The position numbers were made by a program, and so were the translations under genes. From positions 1-57,065 of the forward strand of contig CAJTVQ010000026.1 in NCBI GenBank assembly GCA_910579935.1: DNA of 57,065 nucleotides, in the 5' to 3' direction. The notes under the pieces were generated by a model. The model had not been told where the DNA came from. It made no database searches and was given only the letters and a program-made list of their open reading frames with translations. This document shows, piece by piece, positions 23,838-32,651 of the stretch (positions are counted from its first letter, which is position 1; each line of letters starts with the position of its first letter). The DNA comes from an uncultured Lachnospiraceae bacterium. GTDB taxonomy: Bacteria > Bacillota > Clostridia > Lachnospirales > Lachnospiraceae.

Positions 23838-25748
23838 TCAACCTTCCTTTTTCACTACTCCCTGCTGCTTAATAACAGGCTCCGCCTGCTCTTTCAGTTC
23901 CTCCATTTTCGGAATGGAGCCGATCACATTTTCAGCCAGCCAGTCCATCGTCATGATCTCCTCCGGAAGCATACTGAATTCCGGATTTTCCGAAACTACA
24001 CCTGTCTGTGAATACAGGATGCCCGAAAACGGATTAAATAATTCCGAACTGATGGTTGACCTCAGAAGCTCCACCAGACGTTTGGTTCCTATGGGCAGGC
24101 ACTGGGAACAGATAATTTCAATAACCCCCTCTGACAGTCCCCACCAATAGTTGATTGCTTTCGTAGAAGACGGGTCGTCGTCATACTTCCATGTCCCGTC
24201 CATGATCGTCCGCAGAAGCTGTTCATAAAATTTTCCCCAGTGATACAACGGCATAGCCAGATTTCTCGGATGCCCTCCTTCCATGTGGTAAATACCGAAA
24301 AATCGGGAACCCTCTTCCGGAATCACCATATCCATTCCGGAAACGCAGGAGGCCCCTATTTCCCTGACCCGTTCTTCTATATCCACAGCCTTCAGTTTCG
24401 ACCACTCCAAATATACTTCCGCCCGCGGATTGATCATCTTTGCACCCAGTGCAAACGCATTGATATTGGCAATGGAACCATAAATTGGATAATCCGCAAT
24501 ATAAGTCAGCCGGTTATTTTCCGCCATCGCGCCCGCAATAGCCCCCATCAGGAATTTTGCCTCATGCATTCTAGAATAATAGGTACGGATATACCGGTGG
24601 GAAGTATTCAGCGAACAGTTCATTATGCGGATATCCTTATTTGCGATCGCTGCCTTCACGCTCGCCTGCACAAAAGAAGGCGTCGTAGTAAAAATCAGGT
24701 TACACCCGGCGTTTACCGCATCCTCTATCAGAGAATCCACATTTTCCTGTGTCCCGTTTTCATAAAAGACAGTCGTGATCTCATCCGGAAAAGTCTGCTC
24801 CAGGTAAAGCCTTCCCAATTCATGCGCATACGTCCATGCAGAAGTTCCTGGTGTCTTTTCATAAATGAACGCAATCTTCACCTTCGGTGAACTCAGCGGA
24901 TGCAGAATGCTCAGCAACGGTTTCTTCTCCTGATTCGGCTTCATCTTCAGATCAATTTCCTGCTCTTCCTGAAGCAGTGCAAATTCTTCCCAGCTCTTCG
25001 TCATCAGTTCTTTCAGATCGCTGGTTGTCATTTCGTCGATCACATCATACCCATACAGTGTGATAAGAGACAGAAATGCATCACCGGGCGTGATCTTCAG
25101 TTTATTGCCTCCCTTTGCCTTATATTCCGCACAAAACCGCGTATACAAAGCGCTGAACTTCAACAGTTCATCCTCTGTCCACATCTCCCCCGGCGCTTTA
25201 CCTACCGCTTCCTGCAGTTTTGCAAAACTCCCTTCCTGGGAAAACCAGATATAATTGATCGGCGCATATTGATAAAAATCCATGAATTCATAATAGATCC
25301 TGTTTTCCTTCTCCTCCGTGCGTCTCGGAACGATACGCGTCACATTTCCCGGAATGGAAACCACACCGAAATATTTCATGACACTGACCCGCTTATTTCC
25401 TTCCTCCACGTAAAACTTATTCATGTATTCATAAGCCTTGATCGGATCCCTGATTCCCTCTTCCACATGACAGGTACTCAGATTGGACCACTTTGAGGCA
25501 AATTCTGAATCCTCCCGCAGTATCGGCATGAAATTTCCGGAAAAAGAACTGCTTCTTCCCGCCGTCTTCGTTCCCACGATCTGATCCACCGGAATCTGTA
25601 CCAGTCCGAGCGGGATTTCATGATAGGAGCCTTTCTGCGGCATGATATCATCCAAAACCTCCAATGTCGGAACCTCTCCGCGCATCATCCTTGCCTGAAA
25701 ATCTTTTTTTCCTAATTTAAATGCTTTACTGTAATCTTCTCTTCCCAT
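23838..25748 (-). CDS. Cytosolic BMP/Med-type periplasmic-binding-fold protein with ParB-like N-terminus
   Basis: This 636-residue protein starts at ATG 25748 with AGGAGATATT upstream. It has no signal peptide or lipobox. Residues 1-160 contain GLVQIPVDQIVGTKTAGRS and FYVEEGNKRVSVMKYFG, which resemble the ParB/sulfiredoxin nuclease-like fold. From about residue 295 there is a BMP/PnrA-type fold: VKIAFIYEKTPGTSAWTYAHE, NLIFTTTPSFVQASVKAA, FLMGAIAGAM and AYIADYPIYGS-like strands. Typical BMP proteins are lipoproteins that bring nucleosides to ABC transporters. This fusion is cytosolic, so it is more likely a sensor or regulator. The link to thyA and folA suggests a nucleoside ligand (inference). 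Confidence 0.75.
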   Translation of the reverse strand: MGREDYSKAFKLGKKDFQARMMRGEVPTLEVLDDIMPQKGSYHEIPLGLVQIPVDQIVGTKTAGRSSSFSGNFMPILREDSEFASKWSNLSTCHVEEGIRDPIKAYEYMNKFYVEEGNKRVSVMKYFGVVSIPGNVTRIVPRRTEEKENRIYYEFMDFYQYAPINYIWFSQEGSFAKLQEAVGKAPGEMWTEDELLKFSALYTRFCAEYKAKGGNKLKITPGDAFLSLITLYGYDVIDEMTTSDLKELMTKSWEEFALLQEEQEIDLKMKPNQEKKPLLSILHPLSSPKVKIAFIYEKTPGTSAWTYAHELGRLYLEQTFPDEITTVFYENGTQENVDSLIEDAVNAGCNLIFTTTPSFVQASVKAAIANKDIRIMNCSLNTSHRYIRTYYSRMHEAKFLMGAIAGAMAENNRLTYIADYPIYGSIANINAFALGAKMINPRAEVYLEWSKLKAVDIEERVREIGASCVSGMDMVIPEEGSRFFGIYHMEGGHPRNLAMPLYHWGKFYEQLLRTIMDGTWKYDDDPSSTKAINYWWGLSEGVIEIICSQCLPIGTKRLVELLRSTISSELFNPFSGILYSQTGVVSENPEFSMLPEEIMTMDWLAENVIGSIPKMEELKEQAEPVIKQQGVVKKEG

Positions 25749-25765
25749 AATATCTCCTGTCTTAT

Positions 25766-26254
25766 TTAAATCTTTTCATACTTTACAAACTGATACGCCA
25801 CATCAAAATATGTCTGTTCCTCGCTGTCCGCCGTAATTTTCCACTCCGGCCGTTCATCCAGGTTCGGGAAATAGGCATCCGCCTGATACCTGCGGTCAAT
25901 CTTCGTCACATGCGCCACGTCACAATAAGGCAGCATCTGCCGGTAAATACTTTCGCCTCCTATGACGTAAACATCTTCACTCCTGTACTTCTTCAGCTCC
26001 TCCAGCAGTTCTTCCATACTATGTACCACAATCCCATCCTTCACCCGGAAATCCGGGTTGGAGGATAAAATGATATTGATCCGGTTTTTAAGCGGAAGCC
26101 CCTGAGGAAAAGTATCCAGCGTCTTCCTCCCCAGCACCACCACCTTCCCCGTGGTCTCCTCCCTGAAAAACTTATGGTCATTCGGAATCCGTATCAGCAG
26201 ATCCCCCTTATTCCCAATCGCCCAATTTTCATCCACAGCCACAATCAGATTCAT
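25766..26254 (-). CDS. folA: Dihydrofolate reductase
   Basis: This 162-residue enzyme reduces dihydrofolate with NADPH and regenerates the folate used by ThyA, encoded directly upstream. Family features are MNLIVAVDENWAIGNKGDLL, IPNDHKFFREETTGKVVVLGRKTLD, the conserved VYVIGGESIYRQMLPYCD and the end QFVKYEKI. GGAGGACG precedes ATG. The BMP-like gene starts 17 nt downstream. The active-site acid is Asp in IPNDHKFF. Confidence 0.97.
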   Translation of the reverse strand: MNLIVAVDENWAIGNKGDLLIRIPNDHKFFREETTGKVVVLGRKTLDTFPQGLPLKNRINIILSSNPDFRVKDGIVVHSMEELLEELKKYRSEDVYVIGGESIYRQMLPYCDVAHVTKIDRRYQADAYFPNLDERPEWKITADSEEQTYFDVAYQFVKYEKI

Positions 26255-26306
26255 CTCGTCCTCCTATTCCAGTTCCGCAAAACCCCAACACCTCCGCCAT
26301 TCTTCC

Positions 26307-26366
26307 ACACAAGACATAGAGTTTCTTAGGCGTGGTATTTCCACGCCTTAGAAACTCTTCTTGTGT
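26307..26366. repeat. Long hairpin between thyA and folA
   Basis: An 18-bp stem (26318-26335 with 26341-26358, one mismatch, TATTT loop) is extended, after a 3-nt bulge, by eight more pairs (26307-26314 with 26359-26366). It begins at the base after the thyA stop codon. No T-run follows on the minus strand, so it may process or attenuate the message rather than end it. Confidence 0.75.
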
Positions 26367-27215
26367 TCAGATGGCAACAGGAATATTTTCTATCTGTTCT
26401 CCCGTCACATATCCCTCTACCTTCACATCGCTGCGGGTGAATTCATAAAAATCATGGATTTCCGGGTTCAGCCAAAACTTTGGCGCCTCATGAACGGGCC
26501 GCTCTATCAGCTCTTTTATCAGCGGCACATGCCTGTCATAAATGTGGGCGTCCGCAATCACATGCACGAATTCCCCGACTCTCATATCGCATACCTGGGC
26601 CAGCATATGAATCAGTACCGCATATTGTACCACATTCCAATTGTTCGCCGTCAGTACATCCTGGGAACGCTGGTTCAGAATCGCATTTAAAGTCAGCCTG
26701 CTGTCCCCCTTTTTCTGCGTCACATTAAACGTCATGCTGTAAGCACAGGGATATAAATTCATCTCGCTTAAATCCTGATGTACATATATATTTGTCATAA
26801 TACGGCGGCTGAACGGATGATTCTTCAGATCATAGATGACCCGGTCCACCTGGTCCATCATCCCTTCTTTATATCGGTGCTTTACCCCCATCTGATAACC
26901 GTATGCTTTCCCGATGCTTCCGTCCTCATCTGCCCACTCATCCCAGATATGGCTGTGCAGTTCATTCACATTATTGGATTTCTGCTGCCAGATCCAAAGC
27001 ATCTCATCCGTTGCGCTTTTCAGCGCCGTCCGGCGCAAAGTCAGGATCGGAAACTCTTCGGACAGGTCGTAGCGGTTCACAACACCGAATTTTTTGATCG
27101 TGTATGCCGGAGTCCCGTCTTCCCAGCGGGGGCGGACCTTCTCTCCTTCCGTACTCGTCCCGTTCTCCAATATATCCCTGCACATCGATATAAATATCCT
27201 GTCTGCCTGACTCAT
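26367..27215 (-). CDS. thyA: Thymidylate synthase
   Basis: This 282-residue enzyme methylates dUMP to dTMP, using methylene-tetrahydrofolate. The catalytic Cys157 is in MNLYPCAYSMTFNV. Other signatures are RRTALKSATDEMLWIWQQKSN, HPFSRRIM (phosphate-binding Arg), LNQRSQDVLTANNWN and ADAHIYDRHVPLI. Length is normal. GGAGA precedes ATG 27215, 26 nt after the MBL-fold gene. It pairs with folA downstream, the usual coupling of these two enzymes. Confidence 0.97.
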   Translation of the reverse strand: MSQADRIFISMCRDILENGTSTEGEKVRPRWEDGTPAYTIKKFGVVNRYDLSEEFPILTLRRTALKSATDEMLWIWQQKSNNVNELHSHIWDEWADEDGSIGKAYGYQMGVKHRYKEGMMDQVDRVIYDLKNHPFSRRIMTNIYVHQDLSEMNLYPCAYSMTFNVTQKKGDSRLTLNAILNQRSQDVLTANNWNVVQYAVLIHMLAQVCDMRVGEFVHVIADAHIYDRHVPLIKELIERPVHEAPKFWLNPEIHDFYEFTRSDVKVEGYVTGEQIENIPVAI

Positions 27216-27241
27216 ATCCCACCGTCTCCTTCCTCCGCCGC

Positions 27242-28843
27242 CTATTTATCCCACTTGTCGCAAAGCGAATTCACCTGATCCGCAAACTTTGCCAAATCTT
27301 TGTTCGTTCCGCCCTCGTTCCTTCTGATGACCGCGATCAGTCTCTGTCCTGCTGCCATCAGACGGGCAAATACATCGGCAGCCACACGGCTCTTCTTCTT
27401 CATCAAAGGCTTCGGCGCCGCCACGTATTCCGCTTCTCCCGTCAGCAGATCGAACCTGGTTCCGCTGTAAGGGGCATAAGCATCTATCTTATACTCATTT
27501 TCCAGACATGCCGCAAAAGATTCACATACCGTACTTTCCCCATGTACTACAAATATCTTATCCGGCTTCTTACGGAACCCTTCCACCCATGCCAGCAGCC
27601 CTCTCTTATCCGCATGTCCGCTGATACCTATCAGGGAGCGGATATCAGCATGTACGTCAATGGTTTCGCCAAACAGCTTCACTTCATCTGTCCCTTCCAC
27701 CAGCAGTCTTCCCAACGTACCGTTTGCCTGATAACCTACAAATAAGATCGTACATTCCGGTCTCCACAGATTGTGCTTTAAATGATGGCGGATACGCCCT
27801 GCCTCACACATTCCGGAAGCCGATATAATGACTTTGGGCGTCTCATCAAAGTTGATCGCCCTTGACTCATCGCTGGTAATCGTCAGCCTCAGTCCGGGGA
27901 AGCGGATGGGATTGATCCCATGATGGATCAGGTCCATGGCGTCCTCGTCAAAGCACTCCTCCACATTCCTCTGGAAAATCTCCGTAGCCTCTACCGCCAG
28001 CGGACTATCCACATATACGGGAAAATCCGGATGTCCCTTAATACGTTTCTCCGCCTTGATCTGACGCAGGAAATATAGCATTTCCTGTGTACGCCCCACC
28101 GCAAAGGACGGGATGACCACATTTCCTCCCGCATCGAACGTCTCCTGCAGGATTTTTGTCAGATCGCCCACATAATCCGGTCTCTCTTCCGAATGGACCC
28201 GGTCCCCATAGGTGGATTCCATGACGACATAATCCGCCTCTTCGGTCATCATCGGGTCTTTTATAAGAGGCTGGTCAATATTTCCCAAATCTCCCGAAAA
28301 TACTATTTTTTTCTCATTTCCATCCTCACTCATCCACACTTCGATGCTGGCAGAGCCCAGCAAATGCCCCACATCGGTAAAGCGAATCTTTATCCCTTCA
28401 CATAACTCGATCACCTGGTTATAGTGGCATGGAACCAGTCTTTTAATAATACCGTCCGCATCTTCCATCGTATATGCCGGCTCATAATGTTCTATCCCCG
28501 CACTACGTTTCGCCTTACGCGCTTTCCATTCTGCCTCCTGCATCTGGATATGCGCACAGTCACGAAGCATGACGCTGCATAAATCCGCCGTGGCTGCCGT
28601 CGCCAGCACCTGCCCCCGGAATCCTTCGGCATACAGTGCGGGCAGCATACCTGAATGATCCACATGGGCATGGGTCAGCAGTACATAATCCACCAAAGCT
28701 GCCTCGATCGGCAGCTGGGCGCTCTCATAGCTGCGTACCCCCTGCTCCATACCGCAGTCCACCAGTATATTCTTTCCCGCCGCCTCCAAATAATGACAGC
28801 TTCCGGTTACCTCATGGGCTGCTCCAATAAATGTCAGTTTCAT
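27242..28843 (-). CDS. MBL-fold beta-CASP ribonuclease-like protein
   Basis: I start this 533-residue protein at ATG 28843 (MKLTFIGAAHEVTGS) because AAAGGAG lies 10 nt upstream. Metallo-beta-lactamase motifs are THAHVDHSG, FTDVGHLLGSASIEV and FSGDLGN. The beta-CASP part follows with VVIPSFAVGRTQEML and the RNA-metabolising segment KVIISASGMCEAGRIRHHL. The C-terminus has ISGHADKRGLLAWV and IFVVHGE. This is the COG1236 group, related to CPSF and RNase J-like nucleases, acting on RNA in the cytosol. A basic tail is present. It heads the thyA-folA block. Confidence 0.93.
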   Translation of the reverse strand: MKLTFIGAAHEVTGSCHYLEAAGKNILVDCGMEQGVRSYESAQLPIEAALVDYVLLTHAHVDHSGMLPALYAEGFRGQVLATAATADLCSVMLRDCAHIQMQEAEWKARKAKRSAGIEHYEPAYTMEDADGIIKRLVPCHYNQVIELCEGIKIRFTDVGHLLGSASIEVWMSEDGNEKKIVFSGDLGNIDQPLIKDPMMTEEADYVVMESTYGDRVHSEERPDYVGDLTKILQETFDAGGNVVIPSFAVGRTQEMLYFLRQIKAEKRIKGHPDFPVYVDSPLAVEATEIFQRNVEECFDEDAMDLIHHGINPIRFPGLRLTITSDESRAINFDETPKVIISASGMCEAGRIRHHLKHNLWRPECTILFVGYQANGTLGRLLVEGTDEVKLFGETIDVHADIRSLIGISGHADKRGLLAWVEGFRKKPDKIFVVHGESTVCESFAACLENEYKIDAYAPYSGTRFDLLTGEAEYVAAPKPLMKKKSRVAADVFARLMAAGQRLIAVIRRNEGGTNKDLAKFADQVNSLCDKWDK

Positions 28844-28894
28844 ACCACCACTCCTTTCCGTCATGCATAAATACAACTCTTTTGTAATTTTCTT

Positions 28895-28936
28895 CCGGCG
28901 GCCGGTTATCATAAATGCTTAATAACCGCCCGCCGG
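28895..28936. terminator. GC-rich hairpin between the SDR-like and MBL genes
   Basis: A 15-bp stem with one mismatch (28895-28909 with 28922-28936) has a 12-nt loop. It lies 14 nt after the SDR-like stop. AAGAAAATT follows on the minus strand instead of T, so it is a weak terminator candidate. Confidence 0.45.
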
Positions 28937-28949
28937 TTCCAGCCTCATC

Positions 28950-29315
28950 TCAAATGAAATCCCTTATAATTCCGCCCTTTTTCATATTCTCTCTCAAAAG
29001 GTCTTCTATTTCATTCTCATCACTGTCTCTTTCATCCTTAATATCCGAACGATAATACAGACGGTCTATCCTTTTGTATTGTGCCTGAACTGCTCCTGCA
29101 AACAATTCCCGGTCCTCTTCACTGTTTACATTGCCGTTGAAGAAAAAAATCTTTTCTCCATATTCCCCTTCTAATTTTTCTTTTAGTGAGTTGCCGGATT
29201 TCTTATCGATATCCATAAAAGCAATACGGTACTTCTGCCCTGCGTATTTCTCCGCCAGCTTCCGCCCCCTGCCTTTTGCGCCTCCCACAATTACGCAAAT
29301 TTTCCTCTGAAACAT
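28950..29315 (-). CDS. Half-length SDR-like Rossmann protein
   Basis: This 121-residue protein begins with KICVIVGGAKGRGRKLAEKYA, a glycine-rich nucleotide-binding motif, then IAFMDIDKKSG with the acidic residue after strand 2. NVNSEEDRELFAGAVQAQYKRIDRLYYRS follows. This is the first half of a short-chain dehydrogenase. The NNAG and catalytic Ser-Tyr-Lys parts are absent; full SDRs have about 250 residues. The frame is clean and has its own good promoter, so it may be a deliberate short nucleotide-binding protein rather than a pseudogene. Confidence 0.7.
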   Translation of the reverse strand: MFQRKICVIVGGAKGRGRKLAEKYAGQKYRIAFMDIDKKSGNSLKEKLEGEYGEKIFFFNGNVNSEEDRELFAGAVQAQYKRIDRLYYRSDIKDERDSDENEIEDLLRENMKKGGIIRDFI

Positions 29316-29384
29316 CTTTTTGTCTCCTTGCTTTTTGGCTTATTCTAAAAGTATCTTCCCGTGTACACTGAGAGAGATACTATT

Positions 29385-29413
29385 ATTATACAAAAACCGA
29401 CCCATAATAGCAA
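29385..29413 (-). promoter_or_regulatory. Promoter of the SDR-like gene
   Basis: On the minus strand TTGCTA (29408-29413), a 17-nt spacer and TATAAT (29385-29390) lie about 70 nt before the start. Confidence 0.75.
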
Positions 29414-29430
29414 GAAATAACGTGTAATGC

Positions 29431-29459
29431 GCGATAACTTACACCCCTTAAGTTACCGC
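29431..29459. terminator. Hairpin after the ABC exporter gene
   Basis: An 11-bp stem (29431-29441 with 29449-29459, one mismatch) lies 15 nt after the exporter stop and upstream of the SDR-like promoter. No T-run follows. Confidence 0.45.
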
Positions 29460-29474
29460 CGGCCTTCTTTCCCT

Positions 29475-31235
29475 TTATTTCAGTTCGCTGGCCGTCGTGT
29501 AAAACTGATAATAAATCCCTTTCTTCCCAAGAAGCTGCTCATGATTCCCTTCTTCCACGATTCCCCGGTCCGTCAGAACAAGGATCCGGTCCGAATTCCG
29601 GATGCTGGAAAGCCTGTGCGCAATCGTCAGCGTGGTCCTTCCCTCAGACAGCCGGCCCAGCGATTTCGCCACTGCAAATTCGCTTTCATTGTCCAGCGCC
29701 GAAGTCGCTTCATCCAATATGATAATCGGGGGATTTTTTAAAAATACCCTTGCAATGCTGATTCTCTGCTTCTGCCCGCCGGAGAGCTTCACTCCCCGCT
29801 CTCCCACATAAGTATCATAGCCGTCCTTCAGGTTCATGATAAACTCATGGGCTCCCGCCCGTTTAGCCGCTTCCACCACTTCTTCTTTGGATGCATCCTG
29901 CCTTCCGTAAACAATGTTCTCAAAAATCGTCCCGGAAAACAGATACACATCCTGCTGCACGATTCCCACATTCCTCCGCAGGCTTTTCAGCGTAAAGTGC
30001 CGGATATCTTCCCCGTCAATGCTGATCTTCCCTTCCGTTACATCATAAAACCGCGGAATCAGATTGCACAGCGTGGTTTTCCCGCCGCCGGAAGGTCCGA
30101 CGATCGCCACTTTTTCTCCATGTCTTATCTCCAGATTCAAATCCCGGAACACAATATTGTGGTCGTCCGGATACTCAAAGCTCACTCCGTCAAACCGGAT
30201 ATTCCCTTCGGTATGCAGCATTTCCACCGCATCCGGCTCATCAAAAATCTCAATGTCCGCATCCATGATCTGCAGAAACCGCTCGATTCCCGTCATCCCG
30301 CGCTGAAACTGCTCCGCAAATTCAATGATCCGCCGTATTGTGGCTATCATTGTATTGACGTAAAGCGTGTATGCCACCAAATCCCCCGGCGCCACCATCC
30401 CTCTCACCATGAAAATACCTCCGGCCACTACCACTGCCAGATACATGATCCCGTCAAACATTTTGGTAGTCGTCTGGAATGCCGCCATATAACGGTAAGT
30501 TTCTTTTTTAATATCCAAAAACTTCCCGTTGTCCCGTTCAAACTTCTGGTTTTCCATCTCCTCGTTGGTAAATGCCTTTACCACCTTCTGCCCAAGCAGG
30601 CTGTCCTCAATCCGCGCATTCAGTTCCCCGATCTGGTTCCTCTGCCTGCTGAAAGCTCCCCGCATCCGGAAATTCAGCGACATACACACCGCTATCATAA
30701 CCGGTACGATCACAAAAATGATCAGGGTGAGCAGCACATTGATCCGCGCCAGTATGACAAATGATATCACGACCTTAATTCCCGCAATAAAAAATTCTTC
30801 CGGACAGTGATGGGCAAATTCCGTTACATCAAATAAATCATTGGTAATCCGCCCCATAATCTGCCCGACCTTCGTATTATTATAGTAGGTATTGGACAGC
30901 TGCTGCAAATGAAAATATGCATCCCGCCGCATATCCGTCTCAATCTTTGCTCCCATGACATGTCCCATATCCGCCATATAGTAACTGGCCACTGTATCCA
31001 CTACCCTGAGCAGCAGATAAAGCAGCCCCAGTCCTCCGATCGTCCTCACCGAAAGTTCAGCCAGATGATACAATCCCTCATTCGTTATATACCGCATGAT
31101 AAGCGGCAGCACCAGTTCACAGATTGTCGTCAGCGCCGCACAGAACAAATCCGTAACCAGTGTTTTCCGGTATGGTCCGAAATACGGGATAAACCTTCTT
31201 AATAATTCTTTTGTTTTATACTGCCTGTCATTCAT
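29475..31235 (-). CDS. ABC exporter, fused permease and ATPase
   Basis: This 586-residue half-transporter has six membrane helices in the first 310 residues. The ATPase follows with Walker A GPSGGGKTTLC, Q-loop IVQQDVYLF, signature KLSGGQKQR, Walker B PPIIILDEATSALD and switch AHRLSS. Such MsbA/LmrA-type exporters act as homodimers, moving lipids, peptides or drugs outward. No dedicated substrate gene is adjacent. GAGGAAGG precedes ATG 31235. It diverges from the YtaF/MntP-like gene. Confidence 0.92.
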   Translation of the reverse strand: MNDRQYKTKELLRRFIPYFGPYRKTLVTDLFCAALTTICELVLPLIMRYITNEGLYHLAELSVRTIGGLGLLYLLLRVVDTVASYYMADMGHVMGAKIETDMRRDAYFHLQQLSNTYYNNTKVGQIMGRITNDLFDVTEFAHHCPEEFFIAGIKVVISFVILARINVLLTLIIFVIVPVMIAVCMSLNFRMRGAFSRQRNQIGELNARIEDSLLGQKVVKAFTNEEMENQKFERDNGKFLDIKKETYRYMAAFQTTTKMFDGIMYLAVVVAGGIFMVRGMVAPGDLVAYTLYVNTMIATIRRIIEFAEQFQRGMTGIERFLQIMDADIEIFDEPDAVEMLHTEGNIRFDGVSFEYPDDHNIVFRDLNLEIRHGEKVAIVGPSGGGKTTLCNLIPRFYDVTEGKISIDGEDIRHFTLKSLRRNVGIVQQDVYLFSGTIFENIVYGRQDASKEEVVEAAKRAGAHEFIMNLKDGYDTYVGERGVKLSGGQKQRISIARVFLKNPPIIILDEATSALDNESEFAVAKSLGRLSEGRTTLTIAHRLSSIRNSDRILVLTDRGIVEEGNHEQLLGKKGIYYQFYTTASELK

Positions 31236-31339
31236 CTTCCTTCCTCTTTCCGTTCATCAGCCTTTTGACTTCCCCATCCAACATTATATGAAAACAATTA
31301 TAACATAATTACATAATATAAAGCAAACCATAAAGGCAG

Positions 31340-31981
31340 GTGACCGATTTGTCCGGCTCCATACTGCAGCTTATCCTGCTCATCATAGCCCTCTCCGCGG
31401 ATGCTTTCGCGGCAAGTTTCGCCTACGGCGCGGATAAAGTGAAAATACCGCCTCTGTCCGCCGTCATCGTAGCGCTTCTTGCCGATTTTCTCTTAATGCT
31501 CTCCCTTTTTATCGGCCATTTACTCAAAGCTTATGTTCCCCCCGCATTTACAACCGTATTCTCCTTTCTCATCCTTTTCGTGCTGGGTTCCATTAAGCTT
31601 TTTGACAGCTCCATCCGTAAAAAAATAAGGGAAAACCGCTTCAACAGCAAAAAAGTCCAGGTAAAAACAAAAAATCTCCGTTTCATCCTGACCGTCTATG
31701 CCGCTCCCGAAGCAGCCAATACGGCCGATGTGGAAGTCCTTTCTCCCGCCGAAGCCCTATCCTTAGGCCTGGCTTTGTCTTTGGACAGCGCTGCGGCAGG
31801 ATTCGGAGCGGCATCCGGAAAGTATTCCCTCCCCCTTGCCGCCCTCCTGACCTTCCTCATCAGCCTGTGCGCCGTATCCGGCGGCTGCAGACTGGGACGG
31901 CTGCTGGCATCAAGATCCGGTTTCAATTTTTCCGTGATAGGCGGCATATTGCTGATCCTGCTGGCGTTCAGCAAGCTATAA
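31340..31981 (+). CDS. YtaF/MntP-like membrane protein
   Basis: This protein of up to 213 residues has six membrane helices in two repeats. The repeats carry the paired acidic motifs LIIALSADAFAASFAYGADK and LGLALSLDSAAAGFGAASG, which define the MntP/YtaF family. MntP exports manganese; YtaF is a sporulation membrane protein. The longer loop with KKIRENRFNSKKVQVK and the repeat pattern fit YtaF better. The start is uncertain: GTG 31340, or TTG 31349 with AGGTGA upstream. It is transcribed alone. Confidence 0.78.
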   Translation: MTDLSGSILQLILLIIALSADAFAASFAYGADKVKIPPLSAVIVALLADFLLMLSLFIGHLLKAYVPPAFTTVFSFLILFVLGSIKLFDSSIRKKIRENRFNSKKVQVKTKNLRFILTVYAAPEAANTADVEVLSPAEALSLGLALSLDSAAAGFGAASGKYSLPLAALLTFLISLCAVSGGCRLGRLLASRSGFNFSVIGGILLILLAFSKL

Positions 31982-32000
31982 TGCACATCAAAAACGGACA

Positions 32001-32029
32001 GCCGGCAGGCGATTCTTCCGCCTGTCGGC
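32001..32029. terminator. Hairpin between convergent genes
   Basis: An 11-bp stem with one G-U pair (GCCGGCAGGCG with CGCCTGTCGGC) and a 7-nt loop lies between the YtaF-like gene and the convergent reductase gene. No T-run follows. Confidence 0.5.
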
Positions 32030-32077
32030 CTCCCGTGCCGGACCGGTTGTCCGTAACTATCCTTACGATACCGAAAC

Positions 32078-32629
32078 TCAATGAATCTTTTTACCAAGCT
32101 CAAAGGCTTCTTCAAGCTCCGGCTTCCCTTCAATGTCTCCTGTTTCCATATTTCCCCCGGCAAGAACATGACCGAGATTTTCCCATCTTAAATGCTCCGT
32201 CAGATGGTCATAGTACAGCACCACATCCTCAAAGCCTCTGCCTTCCGCTGCCATCAAAAGGACAGAAGCCTTTCCATTCCCACGGAGAAGGTTACCGTCC
32301 CCCTCCTCCAGTGCAAACAGCCTGTCAACCGCCGTCCGGAGCTGTCCGCTCATGTTCCAGTAATACAAAGGTGAAGCAAGCACCACCACATCACAATCCT
32401 TTACCGCCGGGTAGATCCGCGCCATGTCATCCTTTTGGACACAGGGACACTCCCTGCTGCTGTGACCACCGAAACATCCCAGACATCCATGGATATCCAT
32501 ACCATTCAGGAAAAACTCAGTAACCGTATTGCCGGCACTTTCCGCCCCTTTTGTAAACTCCCTGACCAACGCAGAAGTATTTCCTGCCTTGCGCGGACTT
32601 CCGTTCAATACTACTATTTTTTTACCCAT
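32078..32629 (-). CDS. Flavodoxin-fold NAD(P)H-dependent reductase
   Basis: I start this 183-residue protein at ATG 32629 with GGAGG upstream. The FMN-binding loop is VVLNGSPRKAGNTSALVREF, followed by GCLGCFGGHSSRECPCVQKDDM, a Cys-rich segment typical of iron-sulfur flavoproteins, and VVLASPLYYWNMSGQLRTAVDRL. It is an NADPH-dependent FMN reductase/Isf-type protein; the physiological electron acceptor is unknown. It lies 22 nt after a paralogue, so both are probably controlled by the HxlR regulator. Confidence 0.88.
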   Translation of the reverse strand: MGKKIVVLNGSPRKAGNTSALVREFTKGAESAGNTVTEFFLNGMDIHGCLGCFGGHSSRECPCVQKDDMARIYPAVKDCDVVVLASPLYYWNMSGQLRTAVDRLFALEEGDGNLLRGNGKASVLLMAAEGRGFEDVVLYYDHLTEHLRWENLGHVLAGGNMETGDIEGKPELEEAFELGKKIH

Positions 32630-32651
32630 ACGCCCGTTCCTCCGTTTTCCG

